A DNA stretch of 64,000 bases from Kribbella monticola. Lineage in GTDB: Bacteria > Actinomycetota > Actinomycetes > Propionibacteriales > Kribbellaceae. Both the position numbers and the translations under genes were made by a program. The stretch lies in contig NZ_QFXK01000027.1 in NCBI RefSeq assembly GCF_003261635.1, positions 186,001-250,000 on the forward strand, given 5' to 3'. Below the pieces are notes generated by a model. The model worked only from the letters and a program-made list of their open reading frames with translations. It did no database searches and was not told where the DNA came from. This document shows positions 50,756 through 61,090 of the stretch, in pieces; the first letter of the stretch is position 1, and each line of letters begins with the position of its first letter.

Positions 50756-50761
50756 TAGCCT
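50756..50761 (+). promoter_or_regulatory. Predicted internal -10 upstream of murE
   Basis: TAGCCT lies 8 nt before GTG 50770, in the 50-bp ftsI-murE gap. This is the first real gap inside the cluster after ftsL and may allow separate transcription of the mur genes. Confidence 0.35.
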
Positions 50762-50769
50762 CTGGGCCC

Positions 50770-52317
50770 GTGTCCACCCCAACTGCTGCAGGCGGCGCCG
50801 TTGCCGCGATCAGGCCGCGGCACACAGTCCCGATCAGCCTCGCCGAGCTCGCCACAACCGCCGGGGCGCGTGTTCCCGCGGCCGCTGCCGAGGTGACCGG
50901 CGTGTCGCTCGACTCCCGCTCGATCCTGCCTGGTGACTTGTACGCCGCTCTGCCGGGCGCCGTCACTCACGGAGCAGCTTTCGTCGAGGGGGCAAAGGCT
51001 GCCGGCGCAGTCGCAGTACTGACTGATCCGGCCGGGGAGGAGCGTGCTCTCGCCGCCGGGCTGCCGACCGTGGTGGTCGACAAACCGCGCAACGTGCTCG
51101 GCGCCGTCGCCGCCAAGATCTACGGCGAACCGACGAAGGGCCTGCAGTTGCTCGGCGTCACCGGGACCAACGGCAAGACGACGACCAGTTACCTGCTCGA
51201 TTCCGTACTGCGAACCATCGGCCAGGCGGCCCTGATCGGCACGATCGAGACCCGGATCGGCTCGGGCGCCCAGGCCGAGGTCGTGAAGAGTGTGCGGACG
51301 ACCCCCGAAGCCACCGATCTGCAGGCCTTGTTCGCGGTGATGCGGGAGAAGCACGTCGCCTGGTGTGCGATGGAGGTGTCGAGCCACGCGCTCGCGATGG
51401 GCCGGGTCGACGGCGCGCGGTACGCCGTGGCCGGGTTCACCAACCTGACCCAGGACCACCTGGACTTCCACAAGACGTTCGAGGACTACTTCGCGGCGAA
51501 GGCATCGCTGTTCACGCCAGAACGCTGCGATCTCGCGGTCGTCAACATCGACGACGAGTACGGCCGTCGCCTTGCCGCGCAGACCGTAGTACCGCTGGTC
51601 ACGGTCTCGACCACGCGGGAAGCGGACTGGACTGTTTCCGCCACGCATCAGTCGGAGCACGGCACGACCGTGCTGGACATTCAGGGACCGGGCGAGACGC
51701 TCACGGTCGAGATCAGGCTGCCGGGCGACTTCAATGTGGCCAACGCGCTGCTGGCCGTGGCGATGCTCCGGCAGGTCGACGTACCGGCCGAGGCGATCGC
51801 AGCCGGGTTGCAGACGGCCGCGGTACCGGGGCGGATGGAGACCTTCAAGCGAGGCGACGGGCTGGCTGTGATCGTCGACTACGCGCACACCCCCGACGCG
51901 GTCGCGCTCGCGCTGCAAGCGGCCCGGGGTGCGACCAAAGGCCGGTTGTTCGCCGTGGTCGGCTGCGGCGGCGACCGCGACTCCGGCAAGCGGCCCGCGA
52001 TGGGCGCTGCCGCGGCGCGGACCGCGGACGTGGTGATCGTGACCGACGACAACCCTCGCAGCGAAGACCCGGCGACGATCCGGGCCGCGGCGATCGAGGG
52101 CGCGCGGGCCGCCGTACCGGGTGTGGAACTGCGCGAGGTGGGGGACCGGCGCGAGGCGATCTCCACCGCCATCGGACTGGCCGGGCCGGGGGACACCGTG
52201 GTGGTGCTCGGCAAGGGCCATGAGACAGGTCAGGACGTGGGCGGCGTGATCCACCCGTTCGACGACCGCGAGACCGTGCGCGAACTGCTCGCGGCGACCC
52301 AGGAGAAGGCACTGTGA
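50770..52317 (+). CDS. murE: UDP-MurNAc-tripeptide synthetase
   Basis: 515 residues from GTG 50770. It adds the third, diamino acid residue to UDP-MurNAc-L-Ala-D-Glu. Motifs: ATP loop [86 protein letters not shown] and the diaminopimelate-binding DNPRSEDP. The DNPR motif indicates diaminopimelate rather than lysine; the stereoisomer cannot be told. The stop overlaps murF (GTGA). Confidence 0.96.
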   Translation: MSTPTAAGGAVAAIRPRHTVPISLAELATTAGARVPAAAAEVTGVSLDSRSILPGDLYAALPGAVTHGAAFVEGAKAAGAVAVLTDPAGEERALAAGLPTVVVDKPRNVLGAVAAKIYGEPTKGLQLLGVTGTNGKTTTSYLLDSVLRTIGQAALIGTIETRIGSGAQAEVVKSVRTTPEATDLQALFAVMREKHVAWCAMEVSSHALAMGRVDGARYAVAGFTNLTQDHLDFHKTFEDYFAAKASLFTPERCDLAVVNIDDEYGRRLAAQTVVPLVTVSTTREADWTVSATHQSEHGTTVLDIQGPGETLTVEIRLPGDFNVANALLAVAMLRQVDVPAEAIAAGLQTAAVPGRMETFKRGDGLAVIVDYAHTPDAVALALQAARGATKGRLFAVVGCGGDRDSGKRPAMGAAAARTADVVIVTDDNPRSEDPATIRAAAIEGARAAVPGVELREVGDRREAISTAIGLAGPGDTVVVLGKGHETGQDVGGVIHPFDDRETVRELLAATQEKAL

Positions 52318-53708
52318 TCCCAGTCAGTTGCGGCCAGATCGCCGAAGCTGTCGGCGGCGAGCTCGTCGGCGTGGACTCCGAGGCGGTCGTCGACGGCCCT
52401 GTCGTGATCGACTCCCGCAAGGTCGAGCCGGGCGGCCTGTTCGTCGCCTTCGCCGGCGAGAAGGTGGACGGCCACGACTACGTCGCCGCGGTCACCGAGG
52501 CCGGCGCGGTCGCGTCGATCACCACCCGCCCGATCGAAGGCGCGCCCTGCATTGTCGTCGAGGACGCACAGGCCGCGCTGGGCGAACTCGCCCGGCTGGT
52601 GATCTCGAAGCTTCCCGACCTGGTGATCGTCGGCCTGACCGGATCGCAGGGCAAGACCAGCACGAAGGACCTGATCGCCCAGCTGCTGGCGCCGTACGGC
52701 GAGACGGTGGCGCCGGCCGGTTCGCACAACAACGAGCTGGGGCACCCGCTGACGGCGCTGCAGGCGAACGAGCGGACCCGGTTCCTGGTCGCCGAGATGG
52801 GCGCCCGGCACATCGGCGACATCACCTACCTGTGCCGGATCACGCCGCCGAAGATCGGCCTGGTGCTGAACGTCGGCCATTCCCACATCGGCGAGTTCGG
52901 CAGCCAGGACGCGATCGCGCAGGGCAAGGGCGAGCTGATCGAGGCCGTGCTGCCGGGCGGGACCGCGGTCCTCAACGCAGACGACCCGCGGGTCGCGGCG
53001 ATGACTTCGCGGACCAAGGAGTCCGTGGTCAGGTTCGGTGAAGGCCCAGAGGCGGACGTCAGGGCAACCGACGTCGTACTCGATGCGGACGGCCGGCCCG
53101 GCTTCACCTTGCACATCGCGGACACGCAGCACGCCGTACAGCTGCAGTTGGTCGGTGAGCACCAGGTTCCGAACGCGTTGGCCGCGGCGGCCGCCGTACA
53201 GGCCGCTGGGTTGACGCCCGAGCAGATCGCCGCCGGGTTGAACGCGGCGACCACCCAGTCGAAGTGGCGGATGGAGGTCACCGAGCGCGCCGACGGCGTG
53301 ACGGTGATCAACGACGCGTACAACGCCAACCCGGAATCGATGCGGGCCGCGCTCAAGGCGCTGGTGGCGATCGGCCGCGCCCGTGGCGCGCGGACCTGGG
53401 CGGTGCTCGGGCCGATGGGGGAGCTCGGTGACGACTCGCAGCAGGAGCACGACGGGGTCGGCCGGCTGGTTGTCCGGCTGGACGTGAACCGGCTGGTCGC
53501 GGTCGGCGAGGCGGCCCGCCCGATCCACCTCGGCGCGTCCCTGGAAGGATCGTGGGGCAACGAGTCGGCGTACGTCGAAACCTCGGACGAGGCACTGGAG
53601 TTGCTTCGCAAGGAACTGCGGCAGGGAGATGTGGTGCTGGTGAAGGCGTCCAGGTTCGTGGGACTGGACCGGCTGGCGACCGCGCTGCTCGAGGAGGCTT
53701 CGCAGTGA
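52314..53708 (+). CDS. murF: UDP-MurNAc-tripeptide:D-alanyl-D-alanine ligase
   Basis: 464 residues from GTG 52314. It adds D-Ala-D-Ala to complete the pentapeptide precursor. Motifs: [104 protein letters not shown] and VLGPMGELG. It is coupled at both ends by 4-nt overlaps to murE and mraY. Confidence 0.96.
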   Translation: MIPVSCGQIAEAVGGELVGVDSEAVVDGPVVIDSRKVEPGGLFVAFAGEKVDGHDYVAAVTEAGAVASITTRPIEGAPCIVVEDAQAALGELARLVISKLPDLVIVGLTGSQGKTSTKDLIAQLLAPYGETVAPAGSHNNELGHPLTALQANERTRFLVAEMGARHIGDITYLCRITPPKIGLVLNVGHSHIGEFGSQDAIAQGKGELIEAVLPGGTAVLNADDPRVAAMTSRTKESVVRFGEGPEADVRATDVVLDADGRPGFTLHIADTQHAVQLQLVGEHQVPNALAAAAAVQAAGLTPEQIAAGLNAATTQSKWRMEVTERADGVTVINDAYNANPESMRAALKALVAIGRARGARTWAVLGPMGELGDDSQQEHDGVGRLVVRLDVNRLVAVGEAARPIHLGASLEGSWGNESAYVETSDEALELLRKELRQGDVVLVKASRFVGLDRLATALLEEASQ

Positions 53709-54781
53709 TCTCGATCCTGTTCGCGGGCGGTGTGTCGATGGCGCTCACGCTGCTCGGCACGCGGCTGGCGATCAACCTGCTGGCCAAGCGTGGCTACGGG
53801 CAGGAGATCCGCGACGACGGGCCGACCTCGCACCACACCAAGCGCGGTACGCCGACGATGGGCGGCACCGTCTTCATCACCGCGACCGTCGTCGGGTACT
53901 TCGCGGCGAAACTGTTCACGATGACCGAGCCGAGTGCGTCGGCCCTGCTCGTGTTGTTCATGTTCGTCGGGATGGGCGCGGTCGGCTTCCTGGACGACTT
54001 CATCAAGATCGTCCGGCAGCGCAGCCTCGGCCTGCGCAGCAAGGCGAAACTGGCCGGCCAGACCCTGGTCGCGGTCGCCTTCGCCGTGCTCGCCCTGCAG
54101 TTCCCGGACGGCCGCGGGCAGCGGCCGGCGTCGCCGTTCATCTCCTTCATTCGCGACATCAACTGGCTGCATCTGGCGCCTGTGCTCGTGGTGATCTGGA
54201 TCCTGCTGCTGATCGCCGGGATGTCGAACGGAGTGAACCTGGCCGACGGTCTGGACGGCCTGGCGACCGGCGCCTCGATGATGGTGTTCGGTGCGTACAC
54301 GCTGATCTGCATCTGGCAGTTCAACCAGAGCTGTGCGACCACGCCCGGCTCGCGGTGTTACGAAGTACGAGATCCACACGACCTCGCCGTCGTCGCCGCG
54401 GCGTTGACCGGCGCGTTGTTCGGCTTCCTGTGGTGGAACGCGTCGCCGGCCAAGATCTTCATGGGCGACACGGGTTCGCTGTCGCTGGGTGGTGCGGTGG
54501 CCGGTCTCGCGGTGATGACCCGGACCGAACTCCTGGTGCTGCTGCTCGGCGGTCTGTTCGTGATCATCACCGCCTCGGTGATCCTGCAGGTCTCCTGGTT
54601 CAAGGTCACCAAACGCACGACCGGGGTGGGCAAGCGGCTGTTCCGGATGGCACCGCTGCAGCACCACTTCGAGATGCTCGGCTGGGAACAGGTCAACGTG
54701 GTGATCCGGTTCTGGATCATCTCCGGTCTGTGCGTCGCCACCGGGCTCGGGTTGTTCTACGCGGAATGGGTGGCCGGATGA
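53705..54781 (+). CDS. mraY: Phospho-MurNAc-pentapeptide translocase
   Basis: 358 residues from GTG 53705, overlapping the murF stop as GTGA. About ten membrane helices. Conserved loops: [31 protein letters not shown] with the Asp pair, [29 protein letters not shown] and [14 protein letters not shown] with the HHFE motif. It transfers phospho-MurNAc-pentapeptide to undecaprenyl phosphate, forming lipid I. Confidence 0.97.
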   Translation: MISILFAGGVSMALTLLGTRLAINLLAKRGYGQEIRDDGPTSHHTKRGTPTMGGTVFITATVVGYFAAKLFTMTEPSASALLVLFMFVGMGAVGFLDDFIKIVRQRSLGLRSKAKLAGQTLVAVAFAVLALQFPDGRGQRPASPFISFIRDINWLHLAPVLVVIWILLLIAGMSNGVNLADGLDGLATGASMMVFGAYTLICIWQFNQSCATTPGSRCYEVRDPHDLAVVAAALTGALFGFLWWNASPAKIFMGDTGSLSLGGAVAGLAVMTRTELLVLLLGGLFVIITASVILQVSWFKVTKRTTGVGKRLFRMAPLQHHFEMLGWEQVNVVIRFWIISGLCVATGLGLFYAEWVAG

Positions 54782-56217
54782 GTCTGTCGACACGCACCGA
54801 CGAAGGCTGGTCGACGACCCGCTTCGTCGTCCTGGGCTTCGGTACTGCGGGCTACGCCTGCGCCGACTCGCTGCTGCAGGCCGGCGCCGAGCACGTCGTC
54901 GTACTGGACGACCGGGACACCGAAGCGCTTCGCGAGAAGGCGCAGATCCTCGAGACCCTCGGTGCGACCATCACCCTCGGCCCGGGCAGTACGGCGGAAC
55001 TGCCGGCCGACGTCGAGATCGTCGTCACCTCGCCAGGCATCCCTCCGCACGCGCCACTGCTGGCGGCTGCCGCTGAACGGAACGTCCCGATCTGGAGCGA
55101 GATCGAGCTGGCGTGGCGGTTGCGCGACCCGGCGAACGCGGCACCCTGGCTCTGTGTCACCGGCACGAACGGCAAGACGACGACGGTTCAGATGCTGACC
55201 GCGATCCTGACCGCCGCCGGTCACCGGGCCGTTGCCGCGGGCAACGTTGGTCTGCCGTTGCTGGAAGCCGTGATGGACCCCGAACCGTTCGACGTGATCG
55301 CTGTCGAACTGTCCAGCTACCAGTTGCACTTCACCTCCTCGATGTCCCCGCACTCGGCGGCCGTCCTCAACCTCGCGCCCGACCACGTCGACTGGCACGG
55401 CTCGATGGAGGCCTACACGGCCGACAAGGGCCGGATCTACGAGAACTGCCAGATCGCCTGCGTCTACAACGTGGCCGACCCGGTGACCGAGCAACTCGTG
55501 CTGGACGCGGACGTGATCGAGGGCTGCCGGGCGATCGGCTTCACCCTCGGTACGCCGGCGATCTCGATGGTCGGCCTGGTCGAGGACCTGATCGTCGACC
55601 GTGCGTTCGTCGAGCAGCGCGCGTCCTCGGCCCTCGAGCTGGCCGCCGTCGCCGACGTCGTCCCACCCGCTCCGCACAACGTGGCGAACGCACTGGCCGC
55701 GGCCGCGTTGGCGCGCGCGTTCGGAGTACCGGCGACCGCGGTACGGGACGGGTTGCGGAAGTTCCGGCCGGACGCGCACCGGATCGCCCACGTCGGGGAA
55801 GTTGCCGGAGTCAACTATGTGGACGACTCGAAGGCGACGAATCCTCATGCAGCACAGGCTTCGCTGCTCGCCTACGAGCACGTCGTCTGGATCGCCGGCG
55901 GTCAGGCGAAGGGCGCGACCTTCGACGAGCTGGTGATCGCCGCCGCGCCGAGGTTGCGCGGCGTCGTGCTGCTCGGCCAGGACAAGGCCGTGATCGCTGA
56001 AGCACTCGCCCGACACGCGCCCGATGTCCCGACGATCACCGTCGAGGCGACGGACACTGGTGCCATGGAGACCGTGGTGGGGGAGGCTGCGAAGCTCGCA
56101 CAGGTGGGAGACACCGTGCTGCTCGCGCCTGGCTGCGCTTCTTGGGACATGTTCGCCAACTATGGAGCCCGCGGAGATGCCTTCGCCGAAGCCGTACTGC
56201 GGCTGGGCGACCGCTGA
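54778..56217 (+). CDS. murD: UDP-MurNAc-L-alanine:D-glutamate ligase
   Basis: 479 residues from ATG 54778 (ATGA overlap with mraY). Motifs: [119 protein letters not shown] and [22 protein letters not shown]. It adds D-Glu to UDP-MurNAc-L-Ala in the cytoplasm. Confidence 0.96.
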   Translation: MSLSTRTDEGWSTTRFVVLGFGTAGYACADSLLQAGAEHVVVLDDRDTEALREKAQILETLGATITLGPGSTAELPADVEIVVTSPGIPPHAPLLAAAAERNVPIWSEIELAWRLRDPANAAPWLCVTGTNGKTTTVQMLTAILTAAGHRAVAAGNVGLPLLEAVMDPEPFDVIAVELSSYQLHFTSSMSPHSAAVLNLAPDHVDWHGSMEAYTADKGRIYENCQIACVYNVADPVTEQLVLDADVIEGCRAIGFTLGTPAISMVGLVEDLIVDRAFVEQRASSALELAAVADVVPPAPHNVANALAAAALARAFGVPATAVRDGLRKFRPDAHRIAHVGEVAGVNYVDDSKATNPHAAQASLLAYEHVVWIAGGQAKGATFDELVIAAAPRLRGVVLLGQDKAVIAEALARHAPDVPTITVEATDTGAMETVVGEAAKLAQVGDTVLLAPGCASWDMFANYGARGDAFAEAVLRLGDR

Positions 56218-56232
56218 GTCAGGGGTGATCGC

Positions 56233-57525
56233 ATGACGACGATCACTGACCGGCCGGACGACAAAGCTGCGTCCGGCGCGCGCCCGGCGACCGACCGGCG
56301 CTGGGTCTCGGCGCTGAAGGACGTGCTGGACCGGCCGCTCACGTCGTACCACATCCTGCTCGGGGCGACCGGGCTGTTGCTGGTGCTCGGGCTGTTGATG
56401 GTCGCGTCGGCGTCGAGCGTGATGTCGCTGAACACCTACGGCAACCCCTACACGATCACCTACCGGCAGTTGATCTGGGTCGCCGTCGGCCTGCCGATGG
56501 CGTACGTCGCCTCGCGGATGACCCCGCGGCACTTCCGGATGCTCGCCTACGTCGCGTTGCTGGGCTCGGTTTTCCTGCTCGTGCTCACCTACGTGCCGGG
56601 TCTGGGCAAGAACGTCAACGGCAACACGAACTGGATCTCCTTCGGTGGTCCGCTGCAGATCCAGCCGAGCGAGTTCGCCAAGCTGGCGCTGGTGATGTGG
56701 TGCGCGGATCTCTACGCCCGCAAGCAGAAGCTGCTCACCCAGTGGAAGCACCTGCTGGTTCCGATGGTGCCCGTGTGCGGCCTGGTGATCGCGTTGATCA
56801 TCGGCCAGCACGACCTCGGGACGTCGCTGGTGCTGATGGCCGTCATGGTCGGGATGATCTGGGTGGTCGGCGCGCCGACCAGGCTCTTCGTCGGGATGCT
56901 GGCCGTGGTCGGCTCGATCGGCGGCTTCTTCGTCAGCCAGGAGAGCTACCGGATGGCCCGGGTCGCGCAGTTCATGGATCCGTTCGCGGACCCGAGCGGC
57001 GTCGGCTGGCAGGCGTACCACGCGTTCTACGCGCTCTCCACCGGTGGCTGGTGGGGCGTCGGGATCGGCAACAGCCGGCAGAAGTGGGGCAACCTGCCCG
57101 AGGCGCACACCGACTTCATCTTCGCGGTGATCGGTGAGGAACTCGGGCTGATCGGTTCACTCACGGTGCTCGCGTTGTTCCTCACGCTGGCCTACGCCGG
57201 TGTCCGGATTGCGACCAGGACCACCGAGCCGTTCATCCGGTACGCCGCGGCCGGAATCACCGTGTGGATCATGGCCCAGACGCTGGTCAACCTGGGCGCC
57301 GTGATCGGACTGCTACCCATCGTGGGTATCCCGCTCCCGCTTTTGTCGTACGGTGGGTCCGCACTGCTGCCGACGCTGATCGCGATCGGCATGCTGCTGT
57401 CCTTCGCGAAGGCCGAGCCCGGCGCGCAGGCCGCCCTGAAGGAATCCCGGCGGCCTCTGTTCTGGTGGGTGTCTTCGTGGCGTACACCTGGCCACCCTGG
57501 CCGTGAGAACACGCGGGAGCGTTGA
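56233..57525 (+). CDS. ftsW: Septal peptidoglycan polymerase FtsW (SEDS family)
   Basis: 430 residues with about ten membrane helices. SEDS signatures: LLMVASASSVMSLNTYGNPYTITYRQLIWVAVG, GLGKNVNGNTNWISFGGPLQIQPSEFAKLALV, QHDLGTSLVLMAV, SVGWQAYHAFYALSTGGWWGVGIGNSRQKWGNLPEAHTDFIFAVIGEELG and PLPLLSYGGSALLPTL. It polymerises glycan strands at the septum with FtsI. The C-terminal tail after SFAKAEPGA is short and basic. It lies 15 nt after murD. Confidence 0.96.
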   Translation: MTTITDRPDDKAASGARPATDRRWVSALKDVLDRPLTSYHILLGATGLLLVLGLLMVASASSVMSLNTYGNPYTITYRQLIWVAVGLPMAYVASRMTPRHFRMLAYVALLGSVFLLVLTYVPGLGKNVNGNTNWISFGGPLQIQPSEFAKLALVMWCADLYARKQKLLTQWKHLLVPMVPVCGLVIALIIGQHDLGTSLVLMAVMVGMIWVVGAPTRLFVGMLAVVGSIGGFFVSQESYRMARVAQFMDPFADPSGVGWQAYHAFYALSTGGWWGVGIGNSRQKWGNLPEAHTDFIFAVIGEELGLIGSLTVLALFLTLAYAGVRIATRTTEPFIRYAAAGITVWIMAQTLVNLGAVIGLLPIVGIPLPLLSYGGSALLPTLIAIGMLLSFAKAEPGAQAALKESRRPLFWWVSSWRTPGHPGRENTRER

Positions 57526-57530
57526 AAGCT

Positions 57531-58619
57531 GTGCCGAGCATCGTCCTGGCCGGTGGTGGTACCGCCGGCCATACTTCCCCCCTGATCGCTACCGCCGACG
57601 CCCTGCGCCGGATCGACCCGACCGTCGAGATCCTCGCCCTCGGAACCGAGCGCGGGATCGAGGTCCGGGTCATCCCCGAAGCCGGTTACCGGCTCGAGCT
57701 GATCCCGCCGGTCCCGTTGCCGCGCAAGCCCACGCCCGCGCTGTTCGCCGTACCGGGCAAGATGCTCAGCTCGGTCAGCGCCGCCCGCAAGATCCTCGAC
57801 GAGGCCAAGGCCGACGTGCTGGTCGGCTTCGGCGGCTACGTGTCGACCCCGGCGTACGTCGCAGCCTGGCGCCGCAAGACGCCGATCGTCGTGCACGAAG
57901 GCAACGCGATGCCGGGCATCGCGAACAAGTTCGCCGCTCGCTACTGCACCGAGACCGTCGCGACCTCGTTCCCCGGTACCGACCTGCCGCACGCCCAGTA
58001 CGTCGGCCTGCCGATCCGGCGGGCGATCTCGACGATGGACCGGGCCGCGCTCCGGGCCGAGGCGCGCGCGTTCTTCCAGCTGGACCGGGACGCGCCGACC
58101 GTGTTCGTCACCGGTGGCTCGACGGGCGCGCAGCGGCTCAACGAAGGCTTCGGCGGTGCCGCGGCTGACCTGCAGGCAGCCGGGGTACAGGTGCTGCATG
58201 CGATCGGGTCGAAGAACACCCTGGAGATCCCGCAGACCGGGCCGTACCCGTACCGCGTGCTCAACTACATCGACCGGATGGAGCTCGCCTACGCGGCGGC
58301 CGACCTGGTCGTCTGCCGCGCGGGTGCGAACACGGTCACCGAGGTGTCGGGTGTCGGCCTGCCCGCCATCTACGTTCCGCTGCCGATCGGCAACGGTGAG
58401 CAGCGGGTGAACGCCAAGGCGGTCGTGGACGCCGGTGGCGCGCTACTGGTGGACAACGCGGAGGTGACGCCCGACTGGGTTCGCGCGACCGTGCCGCAAC
58501 TTGTCCACGACAAGGCGCGTCTACAGAGCATGTCCGCTGCTGCCCAAGGCTTGATCCGGCTCGATGCCGACGACCGGTTGGCGAAGATCATCCTCGATGT
58601 GGTGGGGTCTGCTTCGTGA
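57531..58619 (+). CDS. murG: Lipid II synthase (undecaprenyl-PP-MurNAc-pentapeptide GlcNAc transferase)
   Basis: 362 residues from GTG 57531, with GGGAG 11 nt upstream. TTG 57522, which overlaps the ftsW stop, is in frame and an alternative. GT28 motifs: VLAGGGTAGHTSPLIATADAL, VLVGFGGYVSTPAYVAAWRRKTPIVVHEGNAMPGIANK, VFVTGGSTGAQRLNEG, VCRAGANTVTEVSGVGLPAIYVPLPIGNGEQRVNAK. It converts lipid I to lipid II on the inner membrane face. The stop overlaps murC (GTGA). Confidence 0.96.
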   Translation: MPSIVLAGGGTAGHTSPLIATADALRRIDPTVEILALGTERGIEVRVIPEAGYRLELIPPVPLPRKPTPALFAVPGKMLSSVSAARKILDEAKADVLVGFGGYVSTPAYVAAWRRKTPIVVHEGNAMPGIANKFAARYCTETVATSFPGTDLPHAQYVGLPIRRAISTMDRAALRAEARAFFQLDRDAPTVFVTGGSTGAQRLNEGFGGAAADLQAAGVQVLHAIGSKNTLEIPQTGPYPYRVLNYIDRMELAYAAADLVVCRAGANTVTEVSGVGLPAIYVPLPIGNGEQRVNAKAVVDAGGALLVDNAEVTPDWVRATVPQLVHDKARLQSMSAAAQGLIRLDADDRLAKIILDVVGSAS

Positions 58620-60055
58620 TCGTCACCGCTCCTGACACGATCTTCCCCGCCGAGAAGCTCGGCCGGGTGCACTTCGTGGGTATCGGCGGCGCCGGGATGT
58701 CCGGTATCGCCCGCATCATGGCCTCCCGGGGCATCGAGGTATCCGGCTCCGACGCCAAGGACGGCCGGGTGCTGGCCGCGTTGCGCGCAGTCGGCGCGAC
58801 CTGCTGGGTCGGCCATGCCGCGGAGCACGTCGCGGACGCCGACACCGTGGTCGTATCGACCGCGATCCGCGAGACCAACCCCGAGGTGGTCGCAGCCCAG
58901 GCAGCCGGGATTCCGATCCTGCCGAGGGCGGCCGCGCTCGCCGCGGTGATGGTCGGTCGGCGCACGATCGCCGTGGCCGGAACTCATGGCAAGACCACCA
59001 CGACATCGATGCTGACGGTCGCGCTGCAGCATTGCGGTGTCGACCCGTCCTACGCGATCGGTGGCAACCTGAACGAGTCCGGGTCGAACGCGCACGACGG
59101 CAACGGGGACCTGTTCGTCGCCGAGGCCGACGAGTCCGACAAGTCGTTCCTGACCTACAGCCCTGAGGTGTCCATCGTCACCTCGGTCGAGCCGGACCAC
59201 CTGGACAACTACGGCGACGAGGCCAGCTACCGGCTCGCGTTCGAGCAGTTCTGCGACCGGGTGTTGCCCGGCGGCTTCATGGTGATCTGCGTCGACGATC
59301 CGGGTGCCCGCGCGCTGGCCGAGTTCGCCCGCGCCCGCGGCATCGACGTACGGACGTACGGCGAGTCGGAGGACGCGGATACCCGGGTCACGGAGTTGAC
59401 CGCGGACGGCGCGACCCAGTCGTTCGTGCCCGTGTTCCGGGGCCGCAAGCTGCCCGTCGTGCACCTGCAACAGGCCGGCAAGCACAACGCGCTGAACGCC
59501 TCGGCCGCGCTCACCGTCGGCCTGGGGCTCGGCTTCTCCGCCGCGGACCTGGCCGAAGGGCTCGCGTCCTTCACCGGGACCGGTCGCCGGTTCGAGTTCA
59601 AGGGCCAGGAAGACGGCGTCCGGGTCTTCGACTCCTACGCGCATCACCCGACCGAGCTGACGGTCGACCTGATCGCGGCCCGGCAGGTGGCGGGGGAGGG
59701 CCGCGTGATCGCGTGCTTCCAGCCGCACCTGTTCAGCCGGACCAGGATCTTCGCGACCGAGTTCTCCGAGGCGCTGGCCCTGGCCGACGAGGTCGTCGTG
59801 ATGGACATCTTCGCCGCCCGGGAGGACCCCGAGCCCGGTGTCACCGGCGCGCTGATCGCGAATCACGTGCCGCTGAAGCCCGAGCAGGTCCGGTTCGAGC
59901 CGTCCTGGTCGGCCGTACCGCGGGTGGTCGCCGACCTCGCCGTACCGGGTGACCTGGTGGTCACGCTCGGCGCCGGTGACGTAACCCTGATCGGGCCCGA
60001 GGTGGTCGGGCTGCTGGCCGAGCGGGCGGCGCTGAACGCCGCGACGATCGAGTGA
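58616..60055 (+). CDS. murC: UDP-MurNAc:L-alanine ligase
   Basis: 479 residues from GTG 58616. Motifs: VHFVGIGGAGMSGIARIMASRG, VVVSTAIRETNPEV, IAVAGTHGKTTTTSMLTVAL, FVAEADESDKSFLTY, VTSVEPDHLDNYGDEASY, KHNALNASAALTVGL, VFDSYAHHPTELTVDL and CFQPHLFSRT. It attaches the first amino acid of the stem peptide. Order murG-murC-ftsQ is that of mycobacteria. 19 nt separate it from ftsQ. Confidence 0.96.
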   Translation: MIVTAPDTIFPAEKLGRVHFVGIGGAGMSGIARIMASRGIEVSGSDAKDGRVLAALRAVGATCWVGHAAEHVADADTVVVSTAIRETNPEVVAAQAAGIPILPRAAALAAVMVGRRTIAVAGTHGKTTTTSMLTVALQHCGVDPSYAIGGNLNESGSNAHDGNGDLFVAEADESDKSFLTYSPEVSIVTSVEPDHLDNYGDEASYRLAFEQFCDRVLPGGFMVICVDDPGARALAEFARARGIDVRTYGESEDADTRVTELTADGATQSFVPVFRGRKLPVVHLQQAGKHNALNASAALTVGLGLGFSAADLAEGLASFTGTGRRFEFKGQEDGVRVFDSYAHHPTELTVDLIAARQVAGEGRVIACFQPHLFSRTRIFATEFSEALALADEVVVMDIFAAREDPEPGVTGALIANHVPLKPEQVRFEPSWSAVPRVVADLAVPGDLVVTLGAGDVTLIGPEVVGLLAERAALNAATIE

Positions 60056-60074
60056 TCGCGGTGGTGTCGGTCCG

Positions 60075-60815
60075 ATGAGTCAAAGCACTGACCTTGCCCG
60101 GGCACAACAGCGCTTCGCTCGCCGGCAGCGGTTGGTGCGGTGGAAAGGCTGGCTGCCCTGGGCGATCGGTGGCCTCGTCGTCGTGCTGGCCGGGCTGACG
60201 GTCTGGATCTTCTACTTCTCGTCGCTGCTGGCCGTCACCGGCGTCCAGGTGACCGGGACCGATACGGTGCCGGAGGCAACGATCGTCGAGGTGGCCGGCG
60301 CACCGATCGGTACGCCGCTGGCGAAGGTGGACCTGAGCGCGATCGCGGACCGGGTCCGGACCGTGCCCGCGGTCGCCGACGCGCAGGTGACCAGAGCATG
60401 GCCGAACCGGCTGGAGATCGTGGTCACCGAGCGGGTGCCGGTGGTGGTCGTGACGGACGGGAAGAAGTTCGAACTGGTCGACGCGACCGGGGTGTCGTTC
60501 AAGAGCGTGCCGACCCGGCCGGACGGCTTGCCCGAGGCGCTCGTGGTCGGCGCCCGCCGGGACGTCACGATCCGTTCGGTGGTGACGGTTTCGGCCGCGT
60601 TGCCGGTCGCACTGCGGGCGCAGGTGGCCTCGATCTCGGCGGCCTCGCCGGACTCGATCACGCTGAACCTCGGGTCCGGGGTGAAGGTGGTCTGGGGCAG
60701 TTCCGATGACTCCGCGCGCAAGGCCGAAGTACTCAGCGTGCTGATGAAGCGGCAGGCGAGGACCTACGACGTGTCGGCGCCCGATCTTCCTGTCACCAAA
60801 GGCGAAAAGAAGTGA
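60075..60815 (+). CDS. ftsQ: Cell division protein FtsQ
   Basis: 246 residues. A basic cytoplasmic N-terminus, one membrane helix (about 27-50), then the POTRA domain (LAVTGVQVTGTDTVPEATIVEVAGAPIGTPLAKVDLSAIADRVRTVPAVADAQVTRAWPNRLEIVVTERVPVVVV) and the FtsQ beta domain ending NLGSGVKVVWGSSDDSARKAEVLSVLMKR. FtsQ links FtsL/DivIC and regulates septal synthesis. It is the last gene before a 275-bp gap and ftsZ. Confidence 0.94.
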   Translation: MSQSTDLARAQQRFARRQRLVRWKGWLPWAIGGLVVVLAGLTVWIFYFSSLLAVTGVQVTGTDTVPEATIVEVAGAPIGTPLAKVDLSAIADRVRTVPAVADAQVTRAWPNRLEIVVTERVPVVVVTDGKKFELVDATGVSFKSVPTRPDGLPEALVVGARRDVTIRSVVTVSAALPVALRAQVASISAASPDSITLNLGSGVKVVWGSSDDSARKAEVLSVLMKRQARTYDVSAPDLPVTKGEKK

Positions 60816-60894
60816 AGCGTCACATCCTGGGATGCGGCGGCGAGGCGCGTGGACTTTGCCGGATAGGCTCCGTAGCGTCTGGCGTAATCTAAAG

Positions 60895-60960
60895 TTGACA
60901 TAACTCTAACTGTGTACTTGAGGGTTAAAACCCACTGATTTTACTTGAGGGTTAAAACCC
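60895..60960 (+). promoter_or_regulatory. ftsZ upstream region: TTGACA and two 19-bp direct repeats
   Basis: TTGACA (60895-60900) lies just before two identical copies of TACTTGAGGGTTAAAACCC at 60915-60933 and 60942-60960 (27-bp step). Each copy contains the inverted repeat GGGTT-AA-AACCC. The region is strikingly AT-rich for this genome. It is probably the ftsZ promoter/operator; the -10 was not identified with confidence. The rest of the 60816-61090 gap shows no gene. Confidence 0.6.
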
Positions 60961-61090
60961 CTCGATCCACAGGGATTCCTGAGCTTGGGGACCCGGCGGA
61001 GACCGGTGCACAGGGTGTGTCCGGGGAGCAGGCGCAGCTCGGACGGCCAACCGGCCATAACGGGAACAGAACGAGGCGAGAGGCGCGGAC

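Noticed and set aside
48566..50782. Long antisense frame opposite ftsI
   Set aside because: Low-complexity Arg/Val text with no motifs; ftsI on the + strand is unmistakable.
54757..57108. 783-codon antisense frame opposite murD and ftsW
   Set aside because: Spans two authenticated genes and shows no domain.
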